Source: Anaerolineae bacterium (GTDB taxonomy: Bacteria > Chloroflexota > Anaerolineae > B4-G1 > SLSP01). From it: 33,518 nt of DNA. Below the pieces are notes generated by a model. The model saw only the letters and a program-made list of their open reading frames with translations. It did not search any database and was not told the origin of the DNA. A program made the translations under genes and the position numbers. Positions within the stretch are counted from its first letter, which is position 1, and every line of letters begins with the position of its first letter. The stretch spans positions 1 through 33,518 of the forward strand of contig PWVB01000205.1 of the NCBI GenBank assembly GCA_003562365.1, read 5' to 3'. This document shows positions 19,155-30,322 of this stretch, one piece after another.

Positions 19155-19940
19155 TCAGCGAGAGCCGAAGAGCTTTTGGAAAAACGTCTGCTTCTGCAGC
19201 GCCTCAAAAGGGACTGCCTCGCCCGTTAATCGTCTTCCGATGTTGCGAAAGGCCTTGCCGGCAGGCGAGCGCTCGTCCAGCGCCACTGGCTGACCATGGT
19301 TACTGGACGAAAGGATTTTAGTGTCCTCCGGCACAATACCAACCAGATCGATGGCCAGGAGATCCGTAACGGTGTCAGAATCGAGCATCTCATTGCGGCG
19401 CACTAGATCGGCTTTAAAACGATTGATGATCAACTGGGATGGGGCCCATCCTTCGGCTTCCAGCAGACCGATGACCCGGTCGGCATCTCGTACTGCGGTG
19501 ACCTCTGGGTTGGTCACAATCAGCACCAAATCAGCGGGGGTTGCAGCGTAACGGAACCCGTGCTCAATGCCGGCTGGTGAGTCGATCAACACAAAGTCCG
19601 CGCTCTCTGCGGCCTCGTGGGCGACGCGACTCATATCCTCGATGCTGATAGCATTCTTGTCACGCGTCTGTGCGGCTGGGAGCAGGAACAGCTCTGGGAA
19701 GCGCTTGTCCCGCACCAAAGCTTGTCGGAACCGACATCGCCCATCAATGTAGTTGACGATATCGTAGACGATCCTATTCTCTAGGCCCATCATTACGTCC
19801 AGATTGCGAAGTCCGATGTCAGCGTCGATACAGGTGACGCGGTATCCCAGCATGGCGAGGCTAATGCTGAGGTTTGCGGTGGTGGTGGTTTTGCCCACGC
19901 CGCCTTTCCCAGAGGAAATCGTGATGATCTTTCCGGCCAT
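19155..19940 (-). CDS. minD: Septum site-determining ATPase MinD
   Basis: Deviant Walker A 'SGKGGVGKTTTTANL'; 'CIDADIGLRNLDVMMGLENRIVYD'; start at 'MAGKIITI'. Confidence 0.96.
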   Translation of the reverse strand: MAGKIITISSGKGGVGKTTTTANLSISLAMLGYRVTCIDADIGLRNLDVMMGLENRIVYDIVNYIDGRCRFRQALVRDKRFPELFLLPAAQTRDKNAISIEDMSRVAHEAAESADFVLIDSPAGIEHGFRYAATPADLVLIVTNPEVTAVRDADRVIGLLEAEGWAPSQLIINRFKADLVRRNEMLDSDTVTDLLAIDLVGIVPEDTKILSSSNHGQPVALDERSPAGKAFRNIGRRLTGEAVPFEALQKQTFFQKLFGSR

Positions 19941-19942
19941 AT

Positions 19943-20617
19943 CTATCCTTTTCTGATCCACGCTTCGGCTACAATGCGGCCATCCTCAATCCGCGCCATC
20001 TCTGGCTCTGGCGTATGGCCTCGCTGCTCTGGGGTGCGCCCAATGTAGCCGGCAATGCGTATCTGTGCCGGCTGCAGATCCAGAGCGCAGATGACCATCT
20101 CTTCATCGCCGAAGGCTCCGGCGTGCACTACGCCTCGAATTGTGCCCCATACGACGATGCTTCCCCCGGCCACGATCTCAGCACCGGGATTGACATCGCC
20201 GAGTAGGGTGACGTGCCCTGGATAGTGGAGGCTCTGACCCGATCTCAGCGTCTGCTGGGCGAATAGCGCTTGTTGTTCGGGTGGAACCTCAACGACTGCC
20301 TTTCTGGCGTCGGCATCTTTGGGCAAACGGGTAAGAACGCCGTTGGAACGAGCGAGACGGACGGTCCTCTCATTCTCGCTTAAGATAGCCCAGAGCTCGA
20401 TATCGTAACGACTCAGCAGCACCCGTATGGAACTCAGCTCTTGGGCGGTCAACTCCCGTGGACCTAGCTCGAGGATCAACCTGCCGCCCCGGAAGAAGTC
20501 TTCCGCCTCTCCGAGCGACCGCTCGAGTGCCTCCATAACTGTCGTCCAGTTGGCTATCCTGGGCTTGAGCAGTATGCCCTCGGCGGTTCCCTTAAGGGTG
20601 ATCGGCATAGCCTCCAT
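19943..20617 (-). CDS. minC: Septum site-determining protein MinC
   Basis: C-terminal beta-helix 'GHVTLLGDVNPGAEIVAGGSIVVWGTIRGVVHAGAFGDEEMVICAL'; start at 'MEAMPITLKG' rather than 20914. Confidence 0.93.
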   Translation of the reverse strand: MEAMPITLKGTAEGILLKPRIANWTTVMEALERSLGEAEDFFRGGRLILELGPRELTAQELSSIRVLLSRYDIELWAILSENERTVRLARSNGVLTRLPKDADARKAVVEVPPEQQALFAQQTLRSGQSLHYPGHVTLLGDVNPGAEIVAGGSIVVWGTIRGVVHAGAFGDEEMVICALDLQPAQIRIAGYIGRTPEQRGHTPEPEMARIEDGRIVAEAWIRKG

Positions 20618-20819
20618 TATCTCTCCATTATAGCATAACTGCTGCCAGCTCTGGTTAGAAGGTTGCGGACACTCACCAAACCTTGTCTGCTGTTGACAAA
20701 ACAGTATCATTTTACCGGGTTTGGTATATAACTCAAGCGGACGAAGCGCCGTAACCTTCGCTGTCGGCGCGGACCGGGATCTGTTGGGGTTGGTTTGAAG
20801 GGCTGGATGAGACTGTTCT

Positions 20820-21509
20820 ATGATACATTCATCTGTGAAAGCACTCTTGCGTTGGCTGATTCTGGTGTCTGTCCCCGTCGTTCTGACGATGGCGCTGGTT
20901 CGCCTGCTGACCATGCCATGGTTCCCGGCTTGGGTTTATCAACGCCCCGGTTTTCCTGATGATCCCTTCGGGATGTCGTCTGTAGAGCGCTTGCGGCTCG
21001 CGCGCCAGACGATTCGCTTTTTGAACACCCCTTGGTCGACGGACCTTCTAGAGGAGCTTCGCCTTCCGGATGGGCGTTTGGCCTACAATGAGCGTGAGCT
21101 GGTCCATATGCAGGATGTCAAGGCTGTCTATAATGCGCTCACCGGACTGGCATTTGCGTTGCTTATGCTGAGTGTTGCAGCGGGGTTGATCTTAGCGCGT
21201 CTGGGAGAGGACTGTGCGGTTTGGCTAGCCCTGTGTCAAGGGGGAGGGCTTAGTCTGACGATCCTTGTCAGTCTCGGAGTATGGATGGTTGCTGGATTTG
21301 ATAGCTTTTTCACCCTGTTTCACGACCTGTTTTTCGAGCCTGGAACCTGGCTCTTCTCTTACTCGGATACGCTGATCCGACTCTTTCCAATCCAGCTATG
21401 GCAAACAGCTGGTTTCCTTGTTGCAGGCGGGGTGAGCTTTCTTTCGCTAGTGTTACTTTTGGCAGGGGCAGGGCGCTATCGTCGATGTGCATCTTGTGCT
21501 TCCACTTAA
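20820..21509 (+). CDS. DUF1461 / TIGR01906-like integral membrane protein
   Basis: Four TM segments; 'YNERELVHMQDVKAVYN' and 'FDSFFTLFHDLFFEPGTWLFSYSDTLIRLFPIQLW'. Confidence 0.75.
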   Translation: MIHSSVKALLRWLILVSVPVVLTMALVRLLTMPWFPAWVYQRPGFPDDPFGMSSVERLRLARQTIRFLNTPWSTDLLEELRLPDGRLAYNERELVHMQDVKAVYNALTGLAFALLMLSVAAGLILARLGEDCAVWLALCQGGGLSLTILVSLGVWMVAGFDSFFTLFHDLFFEPGTWLFSYSDTLIRLFPIQLWQTAGFLVAGGVSFLSLVLLLAGAGRYRRCASCAST

Positions 21510-21603
21510 CGCTATACCTCTGGGCCTTCGAAGAATCTTCCCCGGTCTCTCACCGCATCCAACCGGGGCTTGATTGCATGATTACTCACGTGAAAGGAGC
21601 GCC

Positions 21604-23049
21604 GTGACGATTCAAACGCCAGACTGGGTCAAGGACGCGGTCTTCTACCAGATTTTTCCGGATCGCTTTGCGCAGAGTCCGCGGGTGTCGAAACCGAACA
21701 ACCTCGAGCCGTGGGATGCCCCACCGACCCGACGAGGTTTCAAAGGCGGTGACTTCGCCGGCATCCTGGAGCGGCTTGACTATCTGGTCGATCTTGGCAT
21801 CACTGCGATCTACTTCAACCCAATCTTCCAATCTGCGGCCAACCACCGATACCATACTCACGATTACTACCGGGTGGATCCAATCCTCGGAGGGGACGCG
21901 GCTTTTAGGGCGTTTTTGGATGCTGCCCATCGCGCGGGAATTCGGGTTGTGCTTGACGGCGTATTCAACCACGCAAGTCGAGGACTCCTGCAGTTCAATC
22001 ACATCATGGAGAATGGCGACAAGTCCCCGTATCTCGATTGGTTCATCGTGAAAGATCTGCCGCTTCGGGCTTTCGACCTTCACGTAGCACCCAACTACGC
22101 CGCTTGGTGGGGCAACCGTGAGTTGCCGAAGCTCAACACCGACAACCCCGACGTGCGCGAATTCCTGATGGATGTTGCTGAGTACTGGCTGCGCCAGGGT
22201 ATCGATGGTTGGCGCTTGGACGTGCCTTTGTAGATCGAGACGCCGGGATTCTGGGAGGAGTTTCGCCGTCGGGTTAAGGCGATCAACCCCGAGGCATATA
22301 TCCTGGCGGAGATCTGGGACGCGGCCGAAGCGTGGTTGCAGGGGGACCACTTTGACGCCGTGATGGCCTATGGGTTCAACCGGGCCTGCTATGGATTCTT
22401 TGGCGGTAACTGGCTTGATGTCTCGCATAGGCCCGGCGGATTCAAAGTCCAGTCCATGCAGGGGCCACGTTTTGCCAAGGAGATCAACCATCTGCTCAGC
22501 CTCTACGACTGGGAGGTCACGCTAGCCCAGTACAATCTCCTGAGTAGCCACGACGAACCACGTTTTGTCACCATGGTGCAGGGCGATGTTCGGCGCCTGC
22601 GCCTGGCGATACTTTTCCAGATGGCTTTTCCGGGGGTTCCCGCGATCTACTATGGCGACGAAATCGGTATGACAGGTGGGCCTGATCCGGATTGTAGGGG
22701 AGCTTTCCCTTGGGATGAGCGCCAGTGGGACCTCAATCTGCACGCAGATGTCCGGAGGTTCATTGCCCTGCGCCATGCACACTCTGCCCTGCGTCGTGGA
22801 GCCTTTCGAGAGCTGGCAGTGACCGAGTCGACCTATGCTTTTGCGCGTACGGATGTGACGGAGACAGTTATCGTGGTCCTGAATGCTGGAGAGGTTCCGG
22901 TCGATCTGTGCGTCGAGGTAAGTGGCGTTGTGCCTCCCGGTCGTCGACTTGTGGAGGCGTGGTCTGATGTGCCGGCAGACCTACAGGAGGGACGGCTGCG
23001 ATGTCACCTTCCTGACTTGGATGGACGGGTCTTCGTGAGCGTTTCCTGA
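21604..23049 (+). pseudogene. GH13 alpha-amylase/neopullulanase-type gene with one in-frame TAG (22231-22233)
   Basis: Both halves in frame 1; 'GVFNHAS', 'GWRLDVP' (nucleophile Asp), stop, then 'ILAEIWDA' (acid/base Glu) and 'LLSSHDEPR'. Confidence 0.9.
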
Positions 23050-23137
23050 TCTATGCGATTCTTATGTCTCTCTTATGCGTTTCCAATACTCTCCCTTTAT
23101 ACTAAGGCCCGGAATGATAAAAGCATGGAGGTAAACT

Positions 23138-25093
23138 ATGGCAAAGATTGTGGGTATTGACCTGGGCACGACCAACTCCGTCGTCTCGGTGATGGAGGGT
23201 GGACAAGCTACAGTTGTTCCGACGGCTGAAGGCCGCCGTTTATGCCCCTCAGTGGTTGCTTTCACTAAGGGCGGCGACCGGTTGGTTGGCGATCCTGCCA
23301 AGCGTCAGGCGGTGGTAAACGCCGAGAACACAGTTTATTCGGTGAAGCGCCTGATGGGGCGTCGGGCTGATGAACCGGAGGTTGAGGTCACCCGTGAAAT
23401 GGTGTCCTATGAGATCGTAGCAGGATCTCAAAACGACGCGCGTGTGCGTGTCCCGGTTCAGGATAAAGTTTATACGCCGCAGGAGATCTCTGCAATGATC
23501 CTGCAGAAGCTGAAGACCGACGCTGAATCCTATCTGGGTGAGCCGGTCAACCAAGCGGTGATCACCGTTCCTGCTTACTTCAACGATAGCCAGCGCCAGG
23601 CAACCAAAGACGCCGGTCAGATTGCCGGCCTGGAGGTCACGCGGATCATTAACGAGCCAACCGCCGCCGCGCTAGCCTATGGGCTGGATAAGGCGAAAGA
23701 TGAGACCATTTTGGTCTTCGACCTGGGCGGCGGTACTTTTGACGTATCGATCCTAGAGGTGGGGGAGGGCCTGATCGAGGTCAAATCCACCAACGGTGAT
23801 ACGCATCTGGGCGGCGATGATTGGGATGAGCGTATCGTTCGCTGGATGTTGGATCAGTTCAAAAAGGAGCAGGGGATAGACATTTCCAAGGACCGTCAGG
23901 CGATGCAGCGCCTGCGCGAGGCTTCTGAGAAGGCCAAGATTGAGCTCTCCACAATGATGGAGACCGATATCAACCTGCCCTACATCACGGCGGACGCGAC
24001 GGGTCCGAAGCATCTACAGGTGAGTCTGACGCGTTCCAAGTTCGAGCAGTTAACCGACGATCTTGTGGATCGTTGTCGTCGACCGTTTGAGCGCGCGCTA
24101 TCTGATGCTAAGATTTCTGCTGATGAGTTAGATCAGGTTGTGCTGGTTGGCGGTGCAACCCGGATGCCGATGATCCAGGAGTTGGTGCGCAACCTCACCG
24201 GTGGTAAGGAACCCCATAAGGGGGTTAATCCTGATGAGGTTGTCTCCATTGGTGCGGCGATTCAGGCCGGTGTTTTGGCCGGTGACGTTACCGACATTCT
24301 TCTCCTGGACGTGACTCCGCTCTCCTTGGGCGTGGAGACTTTGGGCGGTCGGATGACAACGCTGATCCCGCGCAATACGACAGTCCCGGTCAAGAAAAGT
24401 GAGACCTTCACCACTGCCGAGGACAATCAGACGGCAGTTGATATCAAGGTCTATCAGGGTGAGCGCCCTATGGCGGACGATAACATGTTGCTTGGGCAGT
24501 TCAGGTTGGATGGGATTCCGCCTGCGCCTCGGGGGGTCCCGCAGATCGAGGTGACGTTTGACATTGATGCGAACGGCATCCTAAACGTGAAGGCACAGGA
24601 CAAGGCGACCGGTCGGGAGCAGCATATCGCGATCACCGCGACTACGAATCTGAACGAGGAAGAGGTCGAGCGCCTTGTTGAGGAGGCCAAGCTTCACCAG
24701 GAGGAGGACCGCAAGCGCCAAGAGCTGGTGGATGCTCGCAACGAGGCAGATGGGATAACTCATCAGATCGAACGGACGATGGAGGAGCTGGGCGAGAAGG
24801 TGCCTGGCGAGGTCCGTTCGGAGCTAGAGGGCCTGATCAGCGATCTGCGCGAAATCAAAGACACTAGCGATGATCCGGAAGCCATCCGTCGTAAGATTGA
24901 GCAGGTGCGCAAAGCTGCGATGAAGATGGGCGAACAAGCGTATGGTCAGCCCGGTGCCGGCCCGACGCCTGGTCCGGAAGTTGGGCCTGGCTACGGCCCT
25001 GGTCCTGGTCCCGGTGCCGCCGGTCCGAGCGATGGGGATGAGGCTGGTGAGGGCCCTGAAGTGGTTGAGGGAGAGTACCGAGAGGTCAGCTAA
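23138..25093 (+). CDS. dnaK: Molecular chaperone DnaK (Hsp70)
   Basis: '[17 protein letters not shown]', '[15 protein letters not shown]', '[15 protein letters not shown]', '[17 protein letters not shown]'. Confidence 0.98.
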   Translation: MAKIVGIDLGTTNSVVSVMEGGQATVVPTAEGRRLCPSVVAFTKGGDRLVGDPAKRQAVVNAENTVYSVKRLMGRRADEPEVEVTREMVSYEIVAGSQNDARVRVPVQDKVYTPQEISAMILQKLKTDAESYLGEPVNQAVITVPAYFNDSQRQATKDAGQIAGLEVTRIINEPTAAALAYGLDKAKDETILVFDLGGGTFDVSILEVGEGLIEVKSTNGDTHLGGDDWDERIVRWMLDQFKKEQGIDISKDRQAMQRLREASEKAKIELSTMMETDINLPYITADATGPKHLQVSLTRSKFEQLTDDLVDRCRRPFERALSDAKISADELDQVVLVGGATRMPMIQELVRNLTGGKEPHKGVNPDEVVSIGAAIQAGVLAGDVTDILLLDVTPLSLGVETLGGRMTTLIPRNTTVPVKKSETFTTAEDNQTAVDIKVYQGERPMADDNMLLGQFRLDGIPPAPRGVPQIEVTFDIDANGILNVKAQDKATGREQHIAITATTNLNEEEVERLVEEAKLHQEEDRKRQELVDARNEADGITHQIERTMEELGEKVPGEVRSELEGLISDLREIKDTSDDPEAIRRKIEQVRKAAMKMGEQAYGQPGAGPTPGPEVGPGYGPGPGPGAAGPSDGDEAGEGPEVVEGEYREVS

Positions 25094-25166
25094 CAGCTAG
25101 GTGATAGGCCGCGGCTGAAGTCGAACCGATGATGCACTTGGGTAGTCCTGGATAAATACAGGGACG

Positions 25167-25188
25167 AGGGGTGGCTTAGGCCACCCCT
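25167..25188 (+). terminator. Hairpin between dnaK and grpE
   Basis: AGGGGTGGC-ttag-GCCACCCCT, 9 bp perfect, extendable by G-U/C-G; weak U-tract (TGTTAG). Confidence 0.5.
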
Positions 25189-25208
25189 TGTTAGTCAGAG
25201 GGAGATGG

Positions 25209-25757
25209 ATGGAACAATCAAAGAAAAAGGCTCGCGTGCCCATTCGACGGGAAAGCAGTTCTCACGGCTCTACAGAGGCGTCTGGGGAAGAGAGTCGCGT
25301 GGTTGATGCCTATCGACCTGCTGTCGCGCAGGAGGAAGTGGATTGGCAAGAGGTGGCCAAACGACTCAAGGCCGAGATGGAAAACTACCGCAAACGGCAG
25401 CGGCGCTGGGCTGAGGACCAGATCCTGAGTGAGAAATCCGACCTGCTGCGCAAGTTTCTGGAGGTAGTGGACAATCTTGAGTATGCGCTGGCGCATATCG
25501 ATAGCGGTGATCCGGCACATCGGGGCGTTCAGGTAGCGTATGATGCTGTCCTGAGTCTGCTGCTGCGTGAGGGCGTGGAGCGCATCTTTGCCAAGGGTCA
25601 TCCTTTTGATCCGCTGCGTCACGATGCCGTGGCCGTGGTACCGGCACCTGCGGACCAATCGGATGACTTGAAAGTGATTGACGTGACTTCTGAAGGCTAT
25701 ATGTTTGAGGATCGCGTCCTTCGCCCTGCGAAGGTAGTTGTGGCAAAACGTGGTTAA
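25209..25757 (+). CDS. grpE: Nucleotide exchange factor GrpE
   Basis: 'RLKAEMENYRKRQRRWAEDQ...LLRKFLEVVDNLEYAL...VERIFAKGHPFDPLRHDAVAVVP'; start at 'MEQSKKK'. Confidence 0.94.
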   Translation: MEQSKKKARVPIRRESSSHGSTEASGEESRVVDAYRPAVAQEEVDWQEVAKRLKAEMENYRKRQRRWAEDQILSEKSDLLRKFLEVVDNLEYALAHIDSGDPAHRGVQVAYDAVLSLLLREGVERIFAKGHPFDPLRHDAVAVVPAPADQSDDLKVIDVTSEGYMFEDRVLRPAKVVVAKRG

Positions 25758-25792
25758 CGTAGTGGTCAGAGGCCTGTAGGTAGGGAGCAATT

Positions 25793-26794
25793 ATGGACTA
25801 CAAAGATTACTACAGCGTGCTCGGCGTTTCGAAGAGCGCTAGCGAAAAGGACATCAAACAGGCTTTTCGAAAGCTTGCCCGTGAATATCATCCCGATCTC
25901 AATCCGGATGACGAACAGGCTGAGGATAGATTCAAAGAGGTTAACGAAGCCTATGAGGTTCTCTCTGACCCTGAAAAACGCAAGCTCTACGATCAGTTCG
26001 GTAGTGAGTGGAAGACCTGGCAGCAGCGGGGCGGGAAGCCAGAGGATTTCTGGCAGCAGTGGGGGGGTCAGCCGGGCAGTCGCCCCGGAGGGACCCGGTA
26101 CACGTATACGACAGGCCCCGGTGGCTTCGGGGATGAGGATCTCTTCTCCGACTTCTTCCAACAGCTTTTCGGTGGCTTAGGTGGTGCCAGCGGACAGAGG
26201 TATGGACCAGAGGTCGCCGGTGACTTCCGGGATTTGTTCGGAGGCGGACTTGGGAGTAGAGGGCGTTCCCAGCCACGGCGTGGTCGCAACTACGAGCAGC
26301 CGGTGGAGATCACGTTGGAGGAGGCCTATCACGGCACCAAGCGCCTGTTTCAGATTGGAGACCAACGTATCGAAGTGAGTATTCCCGCTGGCGCAAGATC
26401 CGGAACGCGAGTGCGGGTGGCGGGTAAGGGTGCGCCAGGCGCAGCGGGCGGCCCGGCAGGAGATCTCTTCCTGGTCATTGAGGTCGCGCCGCATCCGCGC
26501 TTTGAGCGCGATGGGGATAATCTGGATACGACGGTACGAACCGACCTTTATACAGCAGTACTAGGTGGTGAGGTGTCGGTCCGCTTGCCCGATGGACGGA
26601 GCGTGATGCTGCGTGTACCTTCGGAGACACAGACCGGTACACGATTTCGGCTCCAGGGCAAAGGCATGCCCATCTTAGGTCGCTCCGGCGAGCGAGGAGA
26701 TCTGTACGCTATTCTGGAGATCAGTGTGCCACAGGACCTCAGCGACAGAGAGCGGGAGCTGTTTGAGGAACTACAGAGTCTCCGAGAATCGTGA
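25793..26794 (+). CDS. DnaJ/CbpA-type Hsp40 lacking the zinc-finger domain
   Basis: J-domain '[36 protein letters not shown]'; HPD motif; CTD region without CxxCxGxG repeats. Confidence 0.93.
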   Translation: MDYKDYYSVLGVSKSASEKDIKQAFRKLAREYHPDLNPDDEQAEDRFKEVNEAYEVLSDPEKRKLYDQFGSEWKTWQQRGGKPEDFWQQWGGQPGSRPGGTRYTYTTGPGGFGDEDLFSDFFQQLFGGLGGASGQRYGPEVAGDFRDLFGGGLGSRGRSQPRRGRNYEQPVEITLEEAYHGTKRLFQIGDQRIEVSIPAGARSGTRVRVAGKGAPGAAGGPAGDLFLVIEVAPHPRFERDGDNLDTTVRTDLYTAVLGGEVSVRLPDGRSVMLRVPSETQTGTRFRLQGKGMPILGRSGERGDLYAILEISVPQDLSDRERELFEELQSLRES

Positions 26795-26855
26795 GTTGGA
26801 TATCGCCTGTAAGCTGGTGTTTGTTGGCCTTAATCTATGATATGGAGGACGATGA

Positions 26856-27278
26856 ATGTTCAGGCGTATCTTGTTCGCACATAATGCAACACCGGCGGCG
26901 GAACGTGCGCTCATCTACCTTGAGCATGTGGCCCGCCTGGAAAAGGCAGAGGTGATCGTCTTACACGTCTATGAGTCCCCTGATCGGTATCTGGCCACCG
27001 CAGGCTACGATTCATTGGTGGCGCAGCTGGAGGCAGTGGCTCAAGAGGTAGTAAACGATGCGGTAGAGCACTTGCAAAGCGTCGGTGTCTCGGCCTTTGG
27101 AGTGATCGAGGCTGGCATCTCACCCGCACGCGTGATCGTGGAGACGGCTCAAGATGAAGATGTGTCGCTCATTGTATTGGGTACGCGGGGCCCCTCGAAG
27201 CTCACCGATATACTCCTCGGTAATGTCAGTACCGAGGTGTTACGCAGCGCCCGGTGTCCTGTCTTCTTGGTTCCCTGA
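26856..27278 (+). CDS. Universal stress protein (UspA family)
   Basis: 'MFRRILFAHNATPAAERAL', ATP-binding-type 'GTRGPSKLTDILLGNVSTEVLRSARCPVFLV'. Confidence 0.92.
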   Translation: MFRRILFAHNATPAAERALIYLEHVARLEKAEVIVLHVYESPDRYLATAGYDSLVAQLEAVAQEVVNDAVEHLQSVGVSAFGVIEAGISPARVIVETAQDEDVSLIVLGTRGPSKLTDILLGNVSTEVLRSARCPVFLVP

Positions 27279-27354
27279 GGGATGTTTCGCTGACGTTCGG
27301 CGGCTTTTTAGATAATGCGTAGGATCGAAAGATGGACTTGAGAGGTACGGACAG

Positions 27355-28551
27355 ATGAACCAAAGGTCGCGCTGGATAATGTGGATTGTGGGTATATTGA
27401 TGATCGTGTCTCTAGGGTGCTTGACGGCACCGGTAGTGACGCAGGAAGCGGTGCGGCCTTCGGAGACCACGCCACCGCTGGAAGCAACACAGACCCCGGT
27501 ACCGGCGACGGCGGAACCGGTCGTGGCGTCGCCGGATAGCGCGCTCCAGAGTCTGCAGTCGCAGGTCGAGGCCGTCTATGCGGCGGCCGGTCCTTTGGTG
27601 GTCAATATCGGCGTCACCACCATCAGCTATGATTTCTTCCGCAACCCCATTCCCCAGGAGGGCGGGGGGTCTGGCTTTGTCTATGATGGTGATGGTCATA
27701 TCGTGACGAACTACCACGTAATCGAGAGGGCGCGTCAGATCAACGTCACTTTCTCCGATGGTACCACGCTGGTCGCGGAGGTTGTGGGCGTAGATCCGAC
27801 GTACGATCTGGCGGTAATCCGTGTTGACCCCGAGGCACATAATCTGGTTCCACTCACGCTGGGCGACTCACAGACCCTCAGGATCGGGCAGTTTGTAGTG
27901 GCGATTGGCAGCCCTTTCGGCCTGGAACAGTCGGTGACCTTTGGCGTGATCAGCAGCCTAGGTCGGATTATCGAGAGCCCCGACCGACGATTCATCGGTG
28001 AGGCGATTCAGACCGATGCGGCGATCAACCCTGGCAACTCCGGTGGACCGCTTTTAGACCTTGAGGGGCGGGGGATCGGAGTCAATGCGCAGATCATCAG
28101 CCCAAGCCGGGCTAGTGCCGGAATCGGATTTGCTATTCCGGTCAAACTGGTGCAGCGTGTGATTCCAGAGCTCATTGCTACAGGCGTTTACCGTCATCCT
28201 TGGATGGGCGTGGGCCCGGTGGCGATGACGCCCCAACTGGCTGAGATTCTGCGGGACGCGGGCTACGACGTGCCCGATAGTGGTGTCTATCTGCTTAGTG
28301 TAGAGCGTGGCTCGGCTGCGGACCGCGCTGGGTTGCGGGGGCCGCAACGAGAGGTGAGCACGGAGCTCGGGCGGGTACCGGTAGGTGGTGATGTCCTGCT
28401 TGCCATCGACGGCACGGAGATCTCAAGCGCCCGCGATCTGATCGCCTACCTGGAGACTTTTACTCAGCCTGGTGACACGGTGGAGGTCACGATCGCCCGG
28501 GATGGTGAGATTCTCATCATTCCAGTGACGCTGGGAGAGCGTCCGGGTTAG
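27355..28551 (+). CDS. HtrA/DegP-like secreted trypsin-like serine protease with PDZ domain
   Basis: Lipoprotein-like N-terminus 'MIVSLGCL'; triad 'VTNYHVIE', '[10 protein letters not shown]', '[11 protein letters not shown]'; C-terminal PDZ. Confidence 0.93.
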   Translation: MNQRSRWIMWIVGILMIVSLGCLTAPVVTQEAVRPSETTPPLEATQTPVPATAEPVVASPDSALQSLQSQVEAVYAAAGPLVVNIGVTTISYDFFRNPIPQEGGGSGFVYDGDGHIVTNYHVIERARQINVTFSDGTTLVAEVVGVDPTYDLAVIRVDPEAHNLVPLTLGDSQTLRIGQFVVAIGSPFGLEQSVTFGVISSLGRIIESPDRRFIGEAIQTDAAINPGNSGGPLLDLEGRGIGVNAQIISPSRASAGIGFAIPVKLVQRVIPELIATGVYRHPWMGVGPVAMTPQLAEILRDAGYDVPDSGVYLLSVERGSAADRAGLRGPQREVSTELGRVPVGGDVLLAIDGTEISSARDLIAYLETFTQPGDTVEVTIARDGEILIIPVTLGERPG

Positions 28552-29890
28552 CCCTTAGCTCCGGATGTGCCGTCAGCCACTCGTTGAGCGTGCTGAGGGC
28601 GCGCTCAGCGTAGGCCTCCCTGCGGGCGCGCTTCCCGCGCACACGCTTAGCGAGCGGGGGAACCAAGCCGAAATTGGCCTTCATTGGTTGAAAGCCCTGC
28701 GGATCGGCTTGGGTGATGTAGTGCATCAGCGCGCCAATCATCGTTGATCGAGGTAGGACTAAGCCATCCTGACCCCGCAGGCTCCGGGCGGCGTTTACGC
28801 CGGCCAACCAGCCGCCGGCGATGTTGCCGGCGTAGCCCTCAAGACCGGCGATCTGCCCGGCGAAGAAGAGCTGTCTAAAATTACGGTGCTGCAATGTCGG
28901 TTGCAGAAGCGCCGGCCCGTTGACGTACGTGTTACGGTGCAGCGAGCCGTAGCGTACGAACTCTGCATTCGCTAGCCCTGGAATCATGCGTAAGACGCGG
29001 TCCTGCTCTCCGTACCTTAGGTTCGTTTGAAAGCCGACCAGATTGTAGAGACTACCTGCCGCGTTGTCCTGACGCAGCTGCACGACAGCATAGGGGCGCC
29101 GTCCGGTATGCGGGTTGTGGAGCCCCACCGGCCGTAGCGGTCCAAAGGCGAGTGCGCGTTTGCCACGGGCCGCCAGCACCTCGATTGGAAGGCAGCCCTC
29201 AAAGAAGCTGGGATCGTCACGCTCGAAGTCACGCAGCGCGACGCGCTGGGCACCGATCAGCGCCGAATAGAAGGTAGTGTATTCGACCTCAGTTAATGGA
29301 CAGTTGATATAGTCACCGACCTCGGATTCGCCCCTGTCGTAGCGCGATGCACGGAACGCGATGCTCATATCGATGCTCTCAGCCTCGACAATAGGGGCGA
29401 TGGCATCGTAGAAATAGAGGTTCTCGCGTCCGGTCAATTCCTGAACGGCGCTCGCCAGCGGGGGGGAGGTCAGCGGACCGCTAGCAAGGATCACTGGGCC
29501 AGCCTCCGGGTCTGGGATCTCCCGGATCTCTTGGCGAATCAGGTTGATGTAAGGATGGGCGCGGATTCGGGCAGTCACGGCTACTGCAAATCCCTCACGA
29601 TCGACGGCCAGGGCACTGCCCGCCGGCACGCTGTGGGCGTCAGCGACTTGGATCAGAAGGGAACCTAGGTCGCGCAGCTCCTGTTTGAGCAGGCCCGCTG
29701 CACGACCCGGTAGATTGGATCCCAGTGAGTTTGAGCAGACGAGCTCGCCGAGTTCGCCGCTAACGTGTGCTGGTGTGGTGGTGTGGGGCCGCATCTCGTA
29801 GAGCGTGACGCGCGCGCCCAAGCGCGCAGCCTGCCACGCAGCTTCACTACCGGCCAATCCTCCGCCGATGATCTGGACTTCCCTATCCAA
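28517..29890 (-). CDS. trmFO: Methylenetetrahydrofolate--tRNA-(uracil-5-)-methyltransferase TrmFO
   Basis: '[31 protein letters not shown]', '[22 protein letters not shown]', '[23 protein letters not shown]'. Confidence 0.96.
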   Translation of the reverse strand: MDREVQIIGGGLAGSEAAWQAARLGARVTLYEMRPHTTTPAHVSGELGELVCSNSLGSNLPGRAAGLLKQELRDLGSLLIQVADAHSVPAGSALAVDREGFAVAVTARIRAHPYINLIRQEIREIPDPEAGPVILASGPLTSPPLASAVQELTGRENLYFYDAIAPIVEAESIDMSIAFRASRYDRGESEVGDYINCPLTEVEYTTFYSALIGAQRVALRDFERDDPSFFEGCLPIEVLAARGKRALAFGPLRPVGLHNPHTGRRPYAVVQLRQDNAAGSLYNLVGFQTNLRYGEQDRVLRMIPGLANAEFVRYGSLHRNTYVNGPALLQPTLQHRNFRQLFFAGQIAGLEGYAGNIAGGWLAGVNAARSLRGQDGLVLPRSTMIGALMHYITQADPQGFQPMKANFGLVPPLAKRVRGKRARREAYAERALSTLNEWLTAHPELRANPDALPASLE

Positions 29891-29893
29891 GCG

Positions 29894-30178
29894 TTAATCG
29901 TCCTCCTCATTCGGATCTCGTGGCACACTGAAGATCTCACCGGAACGCGGCGCAGCCGTCAGTAGATCGTGAGCTTCGCGTTCCCATTCTGCTGGCACCT
30001 TAATACGCACGCGTCCAATGCCATCGACCGTCAGACCGATGGTGGGCCCGATTGCTTCATAGCTGAGCATAACGGGGATGCCGGCACTCTCCAACAGGCC
30101 GCGGATCACGTTGGCCCGCAGCATCCCTTGGGTCTCGTAGACCGTCACCAGATCGGTCACCTTTCTCTCTTCGCCCAT
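29894..30178 (-). CDS. DUF2007-like small protein
   Basis: 'VTVYETQGMLRANVIRGLLESAGIPVMLSYEAIG...RIKVPAEWEREAHDLL'. Confidence 0.65.
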   Translation of the reverse strand: MGEERKVTDLVTVYETQGMLRANVIRGLLESAGIPVMLSYEAIGPTIGLTVDGIGRVRIKVPAEWEREAHDLLTAAPRSGEIFSVPRDPNEEDD

Positions 30179-30232
30179 GTCCGCACCCCTTTTTTGTTAG
30201 GCCTTCTTCTATAGTTTACCAGGAAGTCGCAT

Positions 30233-30261
30233 TTGTCAATGTCCTTTACTGCTGGTATAAT
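30233..30261 (+). promoter_or_regulatory. Consensus sigma70-type promoter: TTGTCA - 17 nt - TATAAT
   Basis: -35 at 30233-30238, -10 at 30256-30261, optimal spacing; overlaps predicted ORF 5' end. Confidence 0.75.
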
Positions 30262-30322
30262 TCGCACTGGCAAAGGCGGAGATCATCCTTGGGCTGATGC
30301 CCAAGATCAGATTGTGAGGCTT

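Noticed and set aside
20693-20735. TTGACA ... TATATA as promoter upstream of the DUF1461 gene
   Set aside because: Spacing between the hexamers is far from 16-18 nt on the plus strand.
21586-22491. 301-aa minus-strand ORF across the GH13 stop
   Set aside because: Antisense shadow; the plus strand has clear GH13 motifs on both sides.
24950-25035. Gly/Pro-rich repeat near the dnaK 3' end as a mobile or CRISPR-like repeat
   Set aside because: Low-complexity linker coding in the DnaK tail; no spacer structure.
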